The notes under the pieces: model-generated | Databases searched by the model: none | Seen by the model: only the letters and a program-made list of their open reading frames with translations | What the model was told of the DNA's origin: nothing | NCBI RefSeq assembly: GCF_000425365.1 | Contig: NZ_AUDH01000009.1 | Span: 56,002-120,001 of the forward strand | Reading direction: 5' to 3' | Source of the DNA: Rubritepida flocculans DSM 14296 | Lineage (GTDB): Bacteria > Pseudomonadota > Alphaproteobacteria > Acetobacterales > Acetobacteraceae | Length of the DNA: 64,000 nt | Position numbers and translations under genes: made by a program | Part shown: in pieces, positions 15,960 to 25,013 of the stretch | How positions within the stretch are numbered: the stretch's first letter is position 1 | Layout: each line of letters starts with the position of its first letter

Positions 15960-16361
15960 CTAGCGCCCGGCCCGGCGCGGCGGGGCGGGGGGCGGTTCGG
16001 GCAGGGGCTGGGCCTGCTGCGCCTGGCTCTGGCGCGTGTTCAGGCGCACGCATTCCTCCACCATGCGCTCGTAGCGGAACTCGCGCCCCATGCGGTCGAT
16101 CGGCGCGCGGAAGCCGAGCGGGCCGGTGGTGTCCGAGCCCAGCCGCACGTCGCGCTCGTCCTCGCGCAGGATTTGCCCGCGGTCCTGCCGGGCGAGCTGG
16201 CGGGCCATCTCCTCGCGGCAGGCGGCCACCACGGCGGGGTTGGTGCTCGGCGCGCCCGGCGGCGCCTCGACGATGCGCGCCACCGGGCGCTGCGTGGCGC
16301 AGCCCCCGAGGCTCCCGGCGGAAAGGGCGAGGCAGGCGAGCAGCAGGGCGGCGCGGGGCAT
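15960..16361 (-). CDS. Small lipoprotein of unknown function
   Basis: 133 residues. N-terminal lipoprotein signal MPRAALLLACLALSAGSLGGC with lipobox LGGC, so Cys21 would be lipidated and the protein anchored in the envelope. The mature part is charged (REEMARQLARQDRGQILREDERD), then GFRAPIDRMGREFRYERMVEECV and a Pro/Gln-rich tail. No recognised domain. Lies between the MFS gene and another hypothetical gene on the same strand. Confidence 0.7.
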   Translation of the reverse strand: MPRAALLLACLALSAGSLGGCATQRPVARIVEAPPGAPSTNPAVVAACREEMARQLARQDRGQILREDERDVRLGSDTTGPLGFRAPIDRMGREFRYERMVEECVRLNTRQSQAQQAQPLPEPPPAPPRRAGR

Positions 16362-16376
16362 CGGGAACTCTCTGGA

Positions 16377-16853
16377 TCAGGCGGGCGTGGCGGCCCGGGG
16401 GAGCATCCCCTGCAGCATCGCACGCAGCGACGATTCCTCGAAACGGCCGGTCGCGTCCAGGGGGGCGCGGGCGGCGGCGGCGAGCAGCGCGGGGTGGAAG
16501 CTCACGCCCTCCGCGCCCAGGGTGAAATGCCCGCGCAGCCAGGCGGCGCGGCCCATCACCTCGACGAGGGCGAGCAGCCTGAGGCAGAGCGCCACGCCCG
16601 CCAGCGTCTCGAACCCCGCGTGCCGGGCCATCGCCTCGGCCCAGGCGGCGGCGTCGGGGTCGGTGAGCGCGATCTCCTCCCCGCCGGCGAAGGCGATCAG
16701 CCGCGCGGGGCCCCAGAGCCCGGCCTCCGCCGCCTCGCGCGCGCAGTCCCAGGCGATCTCGAGCGCGGCGGGGGGCACGGCGGGCAGGGCGCCGGGCGCG
16801 ACGGGCAGCTCGTGCCGGAAGGCGCCGGAGGGCAGGGCGGTGGTGCGGACCAT
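16377..16853 (-). CDS. Hypothetical protein
   Basis: About 158 residues, Ala/Leu-rich and mostly helical by eye, with cysteines in WDCAREAAEAG and ALCLRLLALVEVMGRAAWL. No family recognised. In-frame alternatives start further upstream (ATG 16871, GTG 16886); the ATG used is preceded by GGGGG. Divergent from the amidase gene. It ends 15 bp before the lipoprotein gene and is probably co-transcribed with it. Coding is supported by frame length and typical third-position GC, not by homology. Confidence 0.55.
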   Translation of the reverse strand: MVRTTALPSGAFRHELPVAPGALPAVPPAALEIAWDCAREAAEAGLWGPARLIAFAGGEEIALTDPDAAAWAEAMARHAGFETLAGVALCLRLLALVEVMGRAAWLRGHFTLGAEGVSFHPALLAAAARAPLDATGRFEESSLRAMLQGMLPRAATPA

Positions 16854-16917
16854 GCCCCCATTCTGGCCCATTCCGGCCCGGTTCACAGCCTCGCCCCGCG
16901 CGGATTAGCCTCGCGTC

Positions 16918-18201
16918 ATGACCGACCCCGCCACCCTCTCCGCCGCCGAGGCGGCCCGCCGCGTCCGCTCCGGCGCCCTCACGGCCCGCGACCTCGCGGA
17001 AGCCATGCTCGCGCGCATCGCCGCGCGCGAGGGCGATGTGCGCGCCTTCGCCCATCTCGACCCCGCGCTGATCCGCCGCCAGGCCGATGCGCTGGACGCG
17101 CGCGGGGCGAAGGGGCCGCTCGCCGGGCTCTTCCTCGGCGTGAAGGATGTGCTCGACACCTTCGACCAGCCCTCGCAATACGGCTCGCCCATCTGGGCGG
17201 GGCACCGGCCGCGGGCGGACGCCGCCTGCGTGGCGCTCGCCCGCCGCGCAGGGGCGGTGATCGCGGGCAAGACCGTCACCACCGAATTCGCCACGCGCCA
17301 CCCGGGCCCGACCAGGAACCCGCACAACCCCGCCCACACCCCGGGCGGCTCCTCCCAGGGCTCGGCGGCAGGGGTGGCGGCCGGGATGCTGCACCTCGCC
17401 TTCGGCACCCAGACCGCGGGCTCCATCATCCGCCCCGCGGCCTTCTGCGGCGTGGTCGGTTTCAAGCCGAGCTTCGGCACGCTGCACCGTGCCGGCATGA
17501 AGGTGATGAGCGAGAGCCTCGACACCATCGGCGTGATGGCCCGCAGCGTGGAGGACGCCGCCCTCGCCATGACGGCGCTGACCGGCGTGGAGCACGGCGA
17601 CCTGCGCGTGAAGCCCGCCGCGGGCCATCCGCGCTTCGCCCTCGTCATGGGCCCCGCGGCGGAGAAGGCCGCGCCCGAGACGCTGGCGCTCATGGAGCGC
17701 GCCGCCGCCGCCGCCCGCGCGCGCGGGGCGAGCGTCACGCCGCTCGCCCTGCCCGGGATCTTCTCCCGCGCCTGCGAACTCCACGGCCATGTCATGCACA
17801 TGGAGAGCGCCGAGGCCCTGGCCTGGGAGCTCGACCACGCCTGCGCACTGCTCTCGCCGGTGATGCGCGAGAACATGGGCTGGGCGCTCGCCGAGCCGCG
17901 CGCGCGGCTGGCCGAGGCGCGCGCCGCCTTCGCCGCCGCCCAGGCGGCCTTCCCCGCCGCCATCGAGGGCTTCGACGCCGTGATCACCCCCGCCGCGCCG
18001 GGCGAGGCGCCCGAGGGGCTGGGCTGGACGGGCGATCCGGCCTTCAACACCCTCTGGACGCTGCTGCACGTCCCCTGCGTGACGGTGCCGGCGGGCGCGG
18101 GGCCCAGGGGGCTGCCGCTCGGCGTGCAGGTGGTGGCCCGGCGCGGCGAGGACGCGCAGTGCCTGATGTGGGGCGAGTGGCTCCGCCAGGCGATGCAGTG
18201 A
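16918..18201 (+). CDS. Amidase signature family amidase
   Basis: 427-residue enzyme with the Ser-cisSer-Lys triad: Lys76 in LGVKDV, the cis-serine in TPGGSSQGSAAGVA (Ser145/146) and the nucleophile Ser169 in TQTAGSIIRP. The family hydrolyses carboxamides and includes GatA, but here no gatB or gatC is near and the active-site loop differs, so a catabolic amidase is more likely. It is followed 10 bp later by a flavin monooxygenase and then an L-threonate-dehydrogenase-like gene, suggesting a small catabolic operon. The substrate is unknown. Confidence 0.9.
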   Translation: MTDPATLSAAEAARRVRSGALTARDLAEAMLARIAAREGDVRAFAHLDPALIRRQADALDARGAKGPLAGLFLGVKDVLDTFDQPSQYGSPIWAGHRPRADAACVALARRAGAVIAGKTVTTEFATRHPGPTRNPHNPAHTPGGSSQGSAAGVAAGMLHLAFGTQTAGSIIRPAAFCGVVGFKPSFGTLHRAGMKVMSESLDTIGVMARSVEDAALAMTALTGVEHGDLRVKPAAGHPRFALVMGPAAEKAAPETLALMERAAAAARARGASVTPLALPGIFSRACELHGHVMHMESAEALAWELDHACALLSPVMRENMGWALAEPRARLAEARAAFAAAQAAFPAAIEGFDAVITPAAPGEAPEGLGWTGDPAFNTLWTLLHVPCVTVPAGAGPRGLPLGVQVVARRGEDAQCLMWGEWLRQAMQ

Positions 18202-18211
18202 GGCGGGGACG

Positions 18212-19453
18212 ATGAGCCAGGAGATCCTGATCGCGGGCGGGGGCATCGGCGGCCTCGTCGCCGCGCTCTCGCTCAAGGCCGCGGGCTTCGCCCCGCGCGT
18301 CTTCGAACAGGTGCGCGAGCCGCGGCCGCTCGGCGTGGGCATCAACCTGCTGCCGCATGCGGTGCGCGAGCTGACGGAGCTCGGCCTCGCGGAGATGCTG
18401 GCCGGGAACGCGGTGGCGACGCGCGAGCTGCTCTACGTCTCCGCCCATGGCCAGGTGATCTGGCGGGAGGATCGCGGCCTGGCCGCCGGCTATCGCTGGC
18501 CGCAATACTCCATCCACCGCGGCGTGCTGCAGATGAAGCTGCTGGAGGCGGCGCGGGCGCGCGGCATCCCCGTCGAGACGGGCCGGCGCGTGGCCGGCTT
18601 CGCGCAGGACGCGGAGGGCGTGACGGCGCGCTTCGAGCAGGGGGGCGAGGCGCGGGGGGCGGCGCTGATCGGGGCCGACGGCATCCATTCGCGCATCCGC
18701 GCCCATTTCGCGCCGGGCGAGGGGCCGCCCTGCTGGAACGGGGCCATCCTCTGGCGCGCCACCACCGTCGCGGCCCCCTATCTCACCGGCGCCTCCATGG
18801 TGCAGGCGGGGCATCACGACCAGAAATTCGTCTGCTACCCCATCCGCCACCTGCCCGATGGCCGGGTGCTGACCAACTGGATCGCGGAGATGAAGGTGGA
18901 CCCGGCCCAGGGCTTCGCCCGCGAGGACTGGAACCGCGAGGTGGACCGCGCGCGCTTCCTCTCCCACTACGAGGGCTGGAACTGGGGCTGGCTCGACGTG
19001 CCGGGGCTGATCCGCGGCGCGGAGCAGGTCTTCGAATACCCGATGGTGGACCGCGACCCGCTGCCGCGCTGGACCGATGGCCGCGTGACGCTGCTGGGCG
19101 ACGCCGCCCATCCGATGTACCCGATCGGCTCCAACGGCGCCTCCCAGGCCATCCTGGACGCGCGGCAGCTCGCCCTGCAGCTCGCCCGCGCAAAGGGGGA
19201 TGTGCCGGCCGGCCTCGCCGCCTACGAGGCCGAGCGCCGCCCGCCCACCGCGAAGCTGACGCTGGCCAACCGCGCCCTCGGGCCCGACGTGATCCTGGAG
19301 GAGGTGCACCGCCGCGCGCCGCACGGCTTCACCGACCTCTACGCCGTGATCTCGCGCGAGGAGCTCGAGACCACCGCGGCCGAGTACAAGCGGCTGGCGG
19401 GCTTCGACCCCGCCCTTCTCAACGCGCGCGAGAGCTGGAGCGTGGGCGCGTGA
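18212..19453 (+). CDS. FAD-dependent monooxygenase (aromatic hydroxylase type)
   Basis: 413-residue group A flavoprotein monooxygenase. ILIAGGGIGGLVAALSL (5-21) is the GxGxxG dinucleotide motif, GADGIHSRIR the DG motif, and GRVTLLGDAAHPMYPIGSNG the GD motif of the FAD ribityl site. The extended GWNWGWLDVPG region resembles PhzS/flavin-dependent oxidoreductases. It would hydroxylate an aromatic or heteroaromatic substrate using NAD(P)H and O2. The stop overlaps the next gene start by four bases (GTGA), so the two are coupled. Confidence 0.88.
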   Translation: MSQEILIAGGGIGGLVAALSLKAAGFAPRVFEQVREPRPLGVGINLLPHAVRELTELGLAEMLAGNAVATRELLYVSAHGQVIWREDRGLAAGYRWPQYSIHRGVLQMKLLEAARARGIPVETGRRVAGFAQDAEGVTARFEQGGEARGAALIGADGIHSRIRAHFAPGEGPPCWNGAILWRATTVAAPYLTGASMVQAGHHDQKFVCYPIRHLPDGRVLTNWIAEMKVDPAQGFAREDWNREVDRARFLSHYEGWNWGWLDVPGLIRGAEQVFEYPMVDRDPLPRWTDGRVTLLGDAAHPMYPIGSNGASQAILDARQLALQLARAKGDVPAGLAAYEAERRPPTAKLTLANRALGPDVILEEVHRRAPHGFTDLYAVISREELETTAAEYKRLAGFDPALLNARESWSVGA

Positions 19454-20370
19454 AGCTCGCGGTCATCGGCCTCGGCAGCATGGGCGGGGGGGCGGCGCTG
19501 AGCGCGCTGCGCGCCGGGCTGGAGGTGACGGGGGTGGACCCCTCCGAGGCCGCGCGCGCGCGTTTCGGCAACCGCGCGGTGGCGCGCGGGGCGGATCTCG
19601 ACCCCGGCCAGCAGGCCCTGCTGGTGCTGACGGTGAACGCCGCCCAGGCCGAGGCCGCGCTCTACGGCCCCGAGGGCGCCGCGCAGCGCCTCGCCCCCGG
19701 CGGCGTGGTGATCTGCTCGGCCACCATGGCGCCGGCCGAGGCGCGGCGGCTGGCGGCCGAGGCGGCGGCGCGCGGGCTGCTCCACCTCGACGCGCCCGTC
19801 TCCGGCGGGGCCGCCGCGGCGCGCGAGGGCCGCATGACGGTGATGGCGAGCGGGTCCGAGGCCGCCTTCGCCGCCGCGAAGCCCGTGCTCGACGCCATCG
19901 CGGGCAAGGTGTGGAACCTCGGCCCCGAGCCCGGCCAGGGCGCGGCGATGAAGGTGGTGCACCAGCTCCTCGCCGGGGTGCACATCGCCGCCGCCGCCGA
20001 GGCCATGGCCCTCGCCCTGCGCAGCGGGCTCGATCCGCACACGGTCTATGGCGTGGTGACCAGCGCGGCCGGCAATTCCTGGATGTTCGAGAACCGCATG
20101 GCGCATGTGCTGGCGGGCGACGACACGCCGCTCAGCGCGGGCGACATCTTCGTGAAGGATCTCGGCCTGGTCGAGGCCATGGCGCGCGAGGCCGCGCTGC
20201 CCGTGCCGCTGGCGGCCCAGGCGCTGCAGCTTTTCGTCGCGCAGCGCGCGCTGGGCCAAGGCGGGCGGGACGACGCCTTCGTGCTGCGCGTCTGGCAGGC
20301 GCTGGCGGGCTTCCCCCTCCCGGGCGAGCCGGGCGGGGCGGAGGCGAAGCCGCCCGGGGGGCGGGCCTAA
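19450..20370 (+). CDS. L-threonate dehydrogenase-like NAD(P)-dependent beta-hydroxyacid dehydrogenase
   Basis: 306-residue enzyme of the 3-hydroxyisobutyrate dehydrogenase family, starting with GTG overlapping the previous stop. IGLGSMGG (6-13) binds the cofactor, DAPVSGG (114-120) the substrate, and GQGAAMKVVHQL holds catalytic Lys168. The AGNSWMFENR segment resembles LtnD (L-threonate dehydrogenase). The reaction would be oxidation of a beta-hydroxy acid to the 3-keto acid. None of the usual partners (OtnK kinase, OtnC aldolase) is here, so the assignment is family-level only. Its stop overlaps that of the convergent TPR gene. Confidence 0.8.
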   Translation: MKLAVIGLGSMGGGAALSALRAGLEVTGVDPSEAARARFGNRAVARGADLDPGQQALLVLTVNAAQAEAALYGPEGAAQRLAPGGVVICSATMAPAEARRLAAEAAARGLLHLDAPVSGGAAAAREGRMTVMASGSEAAFAAAKPVLDAIAGKVWNLGPEPGQGAAMKVVHQLLAGVHIAAAAEAMALALRSGLDPHTVYGVVTSAAGNSWMFENRMAHVLAGDDTPLSAGDIFVKDLGLVEAMAREAALPVPLAAQALQLFVAQRALGQGGRDDAFVLRVWQALAGFPLPGEPGGAEAKPPGGRA

Positions 20371-21218
20371 CGCCCCTGGGGGCCGAGCTCCGCCAGGGCG
20401 AGGTTCTGCTGCGCGAGGCTCGCGGCCACGCTGTCGGGCGCGAGCTGCACCACCCGCTCCCAGTCCGCGCGCGCGCCCTGGATGTCGCCGCGGAGCTGGC
20501 GGAGGATGCCGCGCTCCAGCAGCGCCTCGGCGTTCTCGGGGGCGAGGGCGAGCGCGCGTTCCACCGCGCCCATCGCCTCGGCCGCGCGGTCGAGGTGGCG
20601 CAGCGCGGCGGCGCGGAACACATGCGCCTCAACGCGCTCGGGCTCCTGCGCCAGGGCGCGGTCGAGATCCTCGAGCGCCTCGCCGTAGCGGCGCAGCGCG
20701 GCCAGCACCACGGCGCGGTCCACCATCAGGTCGGGATCCGTGGGGGCGAGGGTGAGCGCCATGGTGACGGCGCCGAAGGCGCGGTTCGGATCGCCCGCCA
20801 TCATCCAGGCCTGCGCCGCCTGCCCATAGACCGAGGCGCGGGCCAGCCCGCCGGAGCGGCTGCCAGCCGCCAGCCGCTCCAGCCGCTCGGCCGCGCGGTC
20901 GGGCTCGCCCAGGCCGATCATGGCCAGCGCCGCGCAATGCAGCGCGCCCTCGCCGCCGCCGGTGGCGTCCCAGGCCTGGGCGAAGCGCATCGCCTCCTCG
21001 GGATCGTCGCGCAGCATCTCGAGGCAGCGGTCATAGTCCGGCCCATCGGCGATGCGCGGCAGCTCGGGCGGCAGGGGCAGGGGAAGAAGCTCGACCAGCG
21101 CGGGGGGCGTGCCGGGGGGCGCCGCCGTCTCGATCCGCTCGCCCGGCCGGAACGCGAGCAGCGCGCCGAAGACGAGCACCACGGCGGCGGCCAGGATCAG
21201 GAGCGTGCGAAACGTCAC
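20367..21218 (-). CDS. Membrane-anchored TPR-repeat protein
   Basis: About 283 residues from GTG. One N-terminal transmembrane helix (TLLILAAAVVLVFGALLAF) is followed by a Pro-rich linker and then repeated 34-residue helix pairs from about residue 90 to the end (PDLMVDRAVVLAALRRYGEA, AHVFRAAALRHLDRAAEAMG and AEALLERGILRQLRGDIQGA fit the TPR pattern). Likely a scaffold in the periplasm or at the inner membrane. The frame is open to an ATG at 21290, but the extra 24 residues are Pro/Arg-rich and leave almost no room for the divergent gene promoter. Stops overlap with the threonate dehydrogenase gene by four bases. Confidence 0.75.
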   Translation of the reverse strand: MTFRTLLILAAAVVLVFGALLAFRPGERIETAAPPGTPPALVELLPLPLPPELPRIADGPDYDRCLEMLRDDPEEAMRFAQAWDATGGGEGALHCAALAMIGLGEPDRAAERLERLAAGSRSGGLARASVYGQAAQAWMMAGDPNRAFGAVTMALTLAPTDPDLMVDRAVVLAALRRYGEALEDLDRALAQEPERVEAHVFRAAALRHLDRAAEAMGAVERALALAPENAEALLERGILRQLRGDIQGARADWERVVQLAPDSVAASLAQQNLALAELGPQGR

Positions 21219-21301
21219 GCGCGCAGCATAGACCAGGATTCCGCCGCGCGGAATCGGGCGGGGCTGGCGCGGGCCGGGCCCTGCGTCCATCTTCGACGCG
21301 C

Positions 21302-22198
21302 ATGGGCGAGACTCCCCGCACCCTCACCGTGGTCGGGCTCGGCTACACCGGCCGGGCCGTCGCCGCGCGCGCCGCGGCCGGGGGCTGGCGCGTGCGCGCC
21401 ACGGCGCGCGACCCCGCCGCCCTCTCGCCCCCGCCCGGGGTGGAGGTGGTGGAGTTCGCCGCGCCGGGCTGGGTGGAGGCGGCCACCCACCTCCTCGTCA
21501 CCGCCCCGCCCGGCGAGGCGGGCGACCCGGTCTGGGCCGCCCATGCCGCGCGGCTCTCCGCCGCGCCGCTGCGCTGGGTGGGCTATCTCTCGACCACCGG
21601 CGTCTATGGCGACCGCGGCGGCGGCTGGGTGGAGGAGGACACGCCCCCCGCCCCCGGCCAGCCCCGCAGCCTCCGCCGGCGCGAGGCGGAGCGGCAATGG
21701 GAGGCCCTGGCCAGCCGCGCGGCGGTGGACCTGTTCCGCACCGGCGGCATCTACGGCCCGGGGCGCAGCGCCCTCGACGAGGCGCGGGCCGGCACGGCGC
21801 GGCGCATCCTCAAGCCCGGCCACGCCTTCGGCCGCATCCATGTGCAGGACATCGTCCGCGCCGTGCTCGCCGCCGCCGCCCGCCCGCCCGCGCCCGGGCT
21901 GCGCGTGCTGCACCTGGTGGACGACGAGCCGGCCGAGCCCGCCCGCGTGGTGGAGGAGGCCTGCCGCCTTCTCGGCCTGCCCCCGCCGCCCGAGACCCCC
22001 TTCGCCGAGGCCTGGGCGCGGATGAGCGAGATGGCCCGCAGCTTCTGGGCGGAGAACCGGCGCGTCGCCAATGCGCGCACCAAGGCGGCGCTGGGGCTGG
22101 ACTGGGCCTTTCCCAGCTACCGCGAGGGGCTAGCCGCCATCCTCGCCGAGCAGCGCGCCCAGGGTGCGGCCGAGCAGGGCGAGGTTCGCCGGGGTTGA
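21302..22198 (+). CDS. NAD-dependent epimerase/dehydratase-like SDR
   Basis: 298-residue extended-SDR-like protein. The N-terminal [20 protein letters not shown] (10-29) binds the nucleotide, STTGVYGDRGGGWVEE (97-112) matches the substrate-side Ser/Tyr region, and RTGGIYGPGRS follows. It resembles the YeeZ family of atypical SDRs. Function unknown. The last 69 bases overlap the convergent hydrolase gene on the opposite strand, an unusually long tail-to-tail overlap. Confidence 0.8.
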   Translation: MGETPRTLTVVGLGYTGRAVAARAAAGGWRVRATARDPAALSPPPGVEVVEFAAPGWVEAATHLLVTAPPGEAGDPVWAAHAARLSAAPLRWVGYLSTTGVYGDRGGGWVEEDTPPAPGQPRSLRRREAERQWEALASRAAVDLFRTGGIYGPGRSALDEARAGTARRILKPGHAFGRIHVQDIVRAVLAAAARPPAPGLRVLHLVDDEPAEPARVVEEACRLLGLPPPPETPFAEAWARMSEMARSFWAENRRVANARTKAALGLDWAFPSYREGLAAILAEQRAQGAAEQGEVRRG

Positions 22199-22888
22199 GA
22201 GGCGGTGGTCGCCCGCCTTCACCAGCGTCACCTCCACATCCGCCCCGGTGATGCGCTCCGCCAGGCGCAGGCTGTGCCGCCAGGGCACGTCCGGGTCCTG
22301 CTGGCCGTGCAGCAGCCGCACCGGCGCGGCGATGGGGATGGGCGCGCCGAGCAGAAGATGCCTCCGCCCCTCCTCGATCAGCGCGCGGGTGATGGGGATG
22401 GGGTCGCCATACTCGGAAGGCCGCAGCCAGCGCCCCTCGCGCAGCAGCGCGGCGCGCACCGGCTCGGGGAAGCGCGCCCACATGAGCTCCTCGGTGAAGT
22501 CGGGCGCGGGGGCGATGCCGATGAGCCCGGCGAGCCGTTCGGGGTGGCGCAGCGCCAGCAGCAGCGCGATCCAGCCGCCCATGGAGGAGCCGACGAGAAT
22601 CTGCGGCCCTTCGGTGAGCCGCGTCAGCGCGGCTTCGGCGTCCGCGGTCCAGCGGCCGATGCTGCCCTCCTCGAAGCGCCCGCCCGAGGCGCCATGGCCG
22701 CTGTAGTCGAAGCGCAGGAAGGCGCGGCCGCGCGCGGCGCACCAGCCGGCCAGGAACTCCGCCTTGCTTCCCGTCATGTCGCTGCGGAAGCCGCCCAGGA
22801 ACACCACGCCCGGGCCGCGGCCGGGCAGGCGGCGGCAGGCGAGCGGCGTGCCGTCGGGGGCGGGGAGGGTGAGGCTCTCTTCGCGCAT
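22130..22888 (-). CDS. Alpha/beta hydrolase
   Basis: 252 residues with the nucleophile elbow GSSMGGW, an acid in HGQQDPDVPW and a C-terminal histidine in KAGDHRLS, i.e. a full catalytic triad. The N-terminal VVFLGGFRSDMTGSKAEFL and FDYSGHGASGG resemble ABHD10/YfhR-type serine hydrolases or thioesterases. Cytoplasmic, no signal peptide. The substrate is unknown. The 3' end overlaps the SDR gene. Confidence 0.85.
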   Translation of the reverse strand: MREESLTLPAPDGTPLACRRLPGRGPGVVFLGGFRSDMTGSKAEFLAGWCAARGRAFLRFDYSGHGASGGRFEEGSIGRWTADAEAALTRLTEGPQILVGSSMGGWIALLLALRHPERLAGLIGIAPAPDFTEELMWARFPEPVRAALLREGRWLRPSEYGDPIPITRALIEEGRRHLLLGAPIPIAAPVRLLHGQQDPDVPWRHSLRLAERITGADVEVTLVKAGDHRLSTPANLALLGRTLGALLGEDGG

Positions 22889-22951
22889 GGCCCGGGCTTG
22901 GCACCGCCGCCGCCCATGGTCAAACCCGCCGCGCCGCCGTAAGGGCGGGGC

Positions 22952-24136
22952 ATGACGCCCGCGATCCTCCAGGTGCTGCCGAGCCTCGACGCGGGCGGGG
23001 TGGAGCGCGGCACGCTCGAGATCGCCGAGGCCATCGCGGCGGCGGGCTGGCGGGCGCTGGTCGCCTCCTCCGGCGGGCGGCTGGCGCCGGAGCTCGAGCG
23101 GCTCGGCGCGCGCCACATCCCGCTGCCGCTGGCCGGCAAATCGCCCTGGCGCATCTGGCGCAACGCGGCCCTTCTCGAGGAGGTGATCCGGCGCGAGGGG
23201 GTCTCGCTGATCCATGCGCGCTCGCGCGGGCCCGCCTGGTCGGCGCTGCTGGCGGCGCGGCGGACGGGGGTGCCCTTCGTCACCACCTACCACGCCACCT
23301 ATTCCGAGGGGTTTCCGGGCAAGCGGCTCTACAACTCCGTCATGGCCCGCGGCGACCGGGTGATCGCGATCAGCCACCACATCGCGGCCCATGTCCGCGC
23401 CACCCATGGCGTGGAGGAGGCGCGGCTGCGCGTGATCCTGCGCGGGGCCGATTCGCGGCGTTTCGACCCCGCCCGCGTGCCGCCCGCCGCCGCCGCCGCG
23501 CTGCGCCGCGCCTGGGGGGTGCCGGCGGGCGCGCCGCTGATCCTGATGCCCGCGCGGCTCTCGCGCTGGAAGGGGCAGTCGGTGCTGGTCGAGGCGCTGG
23601 CCCTGCTGCCCGGCGCCCATGCGGTGCTGGCCGGCGACGCCCAGGGGCGGGACGCCTATGTGCAGTCCCTCCTCGCCGCCGCCGAGCGGCTGGGCGTGGC
23701 GCAGCGCCTGCACCTGCCCGGCCATGTGGAGGATGTGCCCGCCGCGCTGATGGCCGCCGATGTGGTGGTGCATGCGAGCCTGGAGCCCGAGGGCTTCGGC
23801 CGCACCATCGCCGAGGCGCAGATGATGGGCCGCCTCGTCATCGCCTCCGACCTCGGCGCCCCGCGCGAGACGGTGCAGCATGGCGTGACCGGCTGGCGCG
23901 CGCCGCCGGGCGATCCCGCCGCCCTCGCCGCCGCGATCCGCGAGGCGCTGGCCCTGCCCGAGGAGGCGCGCGCGCGCATCGCCGCCGCCGCCCGCGCCGC
24001 CGCGCCCTCCATCGCCGCCATGCAGGCGGCCACCCTTGCGGTCTATGCCGAGCTGCTGGGCGTCTCGCCGCCCGGGGCGGGCTCGGCCGCGGCCTCGGCC
24101 GAGGGAGGCGCGAGCCATTCCGGCCGCAGCACATAG
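22952..24136 (+). CDS. Glycosyltransferase family 4 protein
   Basis: 394-residue GT-B fold glycosyltransferase. N-terminal domain begins QVLPSLDAGGVERGTLEIA (7-25). The C-terminal domain has LMPARLSRWKGQSVLVEAL and the E-x7-E motif EPEGFGRTIAEAQMMG typical of GT4 retaining enzymes using nucleotide sugars. It probably builds lipopolysaccharide or exopolysaccharide at the inner membrane. The final 94 bases overlap the convergent NYN gene on the other strand. A stand-alone glycosyltransferase, with no polysaccharide cluster around it. Confidence 0.88.
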   Translation: MTPAILQVLPSLDAGGVERGTLEIAEAIAAAGWRALVASSGGRLAPELERLGARHIPLPLAGKSPWRIWRNAALLEEVIRREGVSLIHARSRGPAWSALLAARRTGVPFVTTYHATYSEGFPGKRLYNSVMARGDRVIAISHHIAAHVRATHGVEEARLRVILRGADSRRFDPARVPPAAAAALRRAWGVPAGAPLILMPARLSRWKGQSVLVEALALLPGAHAVLAGDAQGRDAYVQSLLAAAERLGVAQRLHLPGHVEDVPAALMAADVVVHASLEPEGFGRTIAEAQMMGRLVIASDLGAPRETVQHGVTGWRAPPGDPAALAAAIREALALPEEARARIAAAARAAAPSIAAMQAATLAVYAELLGVSPPGAGSAAASAEGGASHSGRST

Positions 24137-24903
24137 CCGCCCCCGGGCCCGTCCTGGCGGATGAAGCCGCCGGCCGCCTCCAGCATGGGCTCCAGCGCGC
24201 CGAAGCCGGCATAATCGCTGCCGCGCAGGGTCTGGCCCGTGCGCTCCAGCACGATCTTGCCGAGGGTGGGCAGATGCACGGGCGCGCGCGCCTCGGCCAT
24301 GGCCTCGCGCAGCGCGGCGAGGATTTCCTCCGGCGGCACATGGCCGAAATGCGCCTCGGGCGCGGCGCGCCAGCCCAGCGCCGCGGCCAGCGCGTCGAGG
24401 CCGATCACCTCGTCCGCCGCGGCGCGCACCACCCGGCCGAGATCGGGGTGCGCGACGAGGCGCGTGGCGCGGTCCGCCGCGCGCAGGCGCAGAAGCAGGG
24501 GCACGAAGTCGGAATCGCTGGAGAGCAGGGTGAACTCCCCGATGCGCGCATGCGGGTTGCCGAGCGCGTCCAGCACGTCGAGGGCGATGCGCAGATCGGC
24601 CGCGTTCTTGCTGCGCGTCAGGCGCGGGCAGTCCACCACCTCGAAGCCCGCGCCCTGGAAGGCGGCGCGGAAGCTGGAGAAGTAGCGCCGCTCGCCCTGC
24701 TCCCCCTCCAGCCAGCCGGCGGGGTTCATGTAGCAGCGGCGGATGAGCATGCGCCGGGCCGCCCCCTGCATCAGCCAGGCGAGCCATTCCTCCGGCGCCT
24801 CGGCGAAGCGCAGCGCCCATTCCGCCCCCGCGCCGTCGCGCAGGCCGGAGACCACATTGTCGAAATCCACGTAGATCGCGCCGCGCAGCGGGGAATCGGA
24901 CAT
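24043..24903 (-). CDS. NYN (PIN-like) ribonuclease domain protein with C-terminal LOTUS/OST-HTH-like domain
   Basis: 286 residues. The NYN domain has [12 protein letters not shown] at 9-20 (first acidic cluster), [16 protein letters not shown] and [12 protein letters not shown], the conserved aspartates of this nuclease fold. Residues about 180-255 ([48 protein letters not shown]) fit an OST-HTH/LOTUS RNA-binding domain, as in LabA-like proteins. Likely acts on RNA; the target is unknown. Its 3' end overlaps the glycosyltransferase gene. Confidence 0.83.
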   Translation of the reverse strand: MSDSPLRGAIYVDFDNVVSGLRDGAGAEWALRFAEAPEEWLAWLMQGAARRMLIRRCYMNPAGWLEGEQGERRYFSSFRAAFQGAGFEVVDCPRLTRSKNAADLRIALDVLDALGNPHARIGEFTLLSSDSDFVPLLLRLRAADRATRLVAHPDLGRVVRAAADEVIGLDALAAALGWRAAPEAHFGHVPPEEILAALREAMAEARAPVHLPTLGKIVLERTGQTLRGSDYAGFGALEPMLEAAGGFIRQDGPGGGYVLRPEWLAPPSAEAAAEPAPGGETPSSSA

Positions 24904-25013
24904 GGCCCATGCTGCGCGCGGGGGCGGGCGCGGCGCAAGCCGGCCTTGACCGCGCGCGGGGGGCTGCCCATGGTCCGCCCCCGTTTTCCCGCGAAAGAGG
25001 CCGAGCCCCGCCG

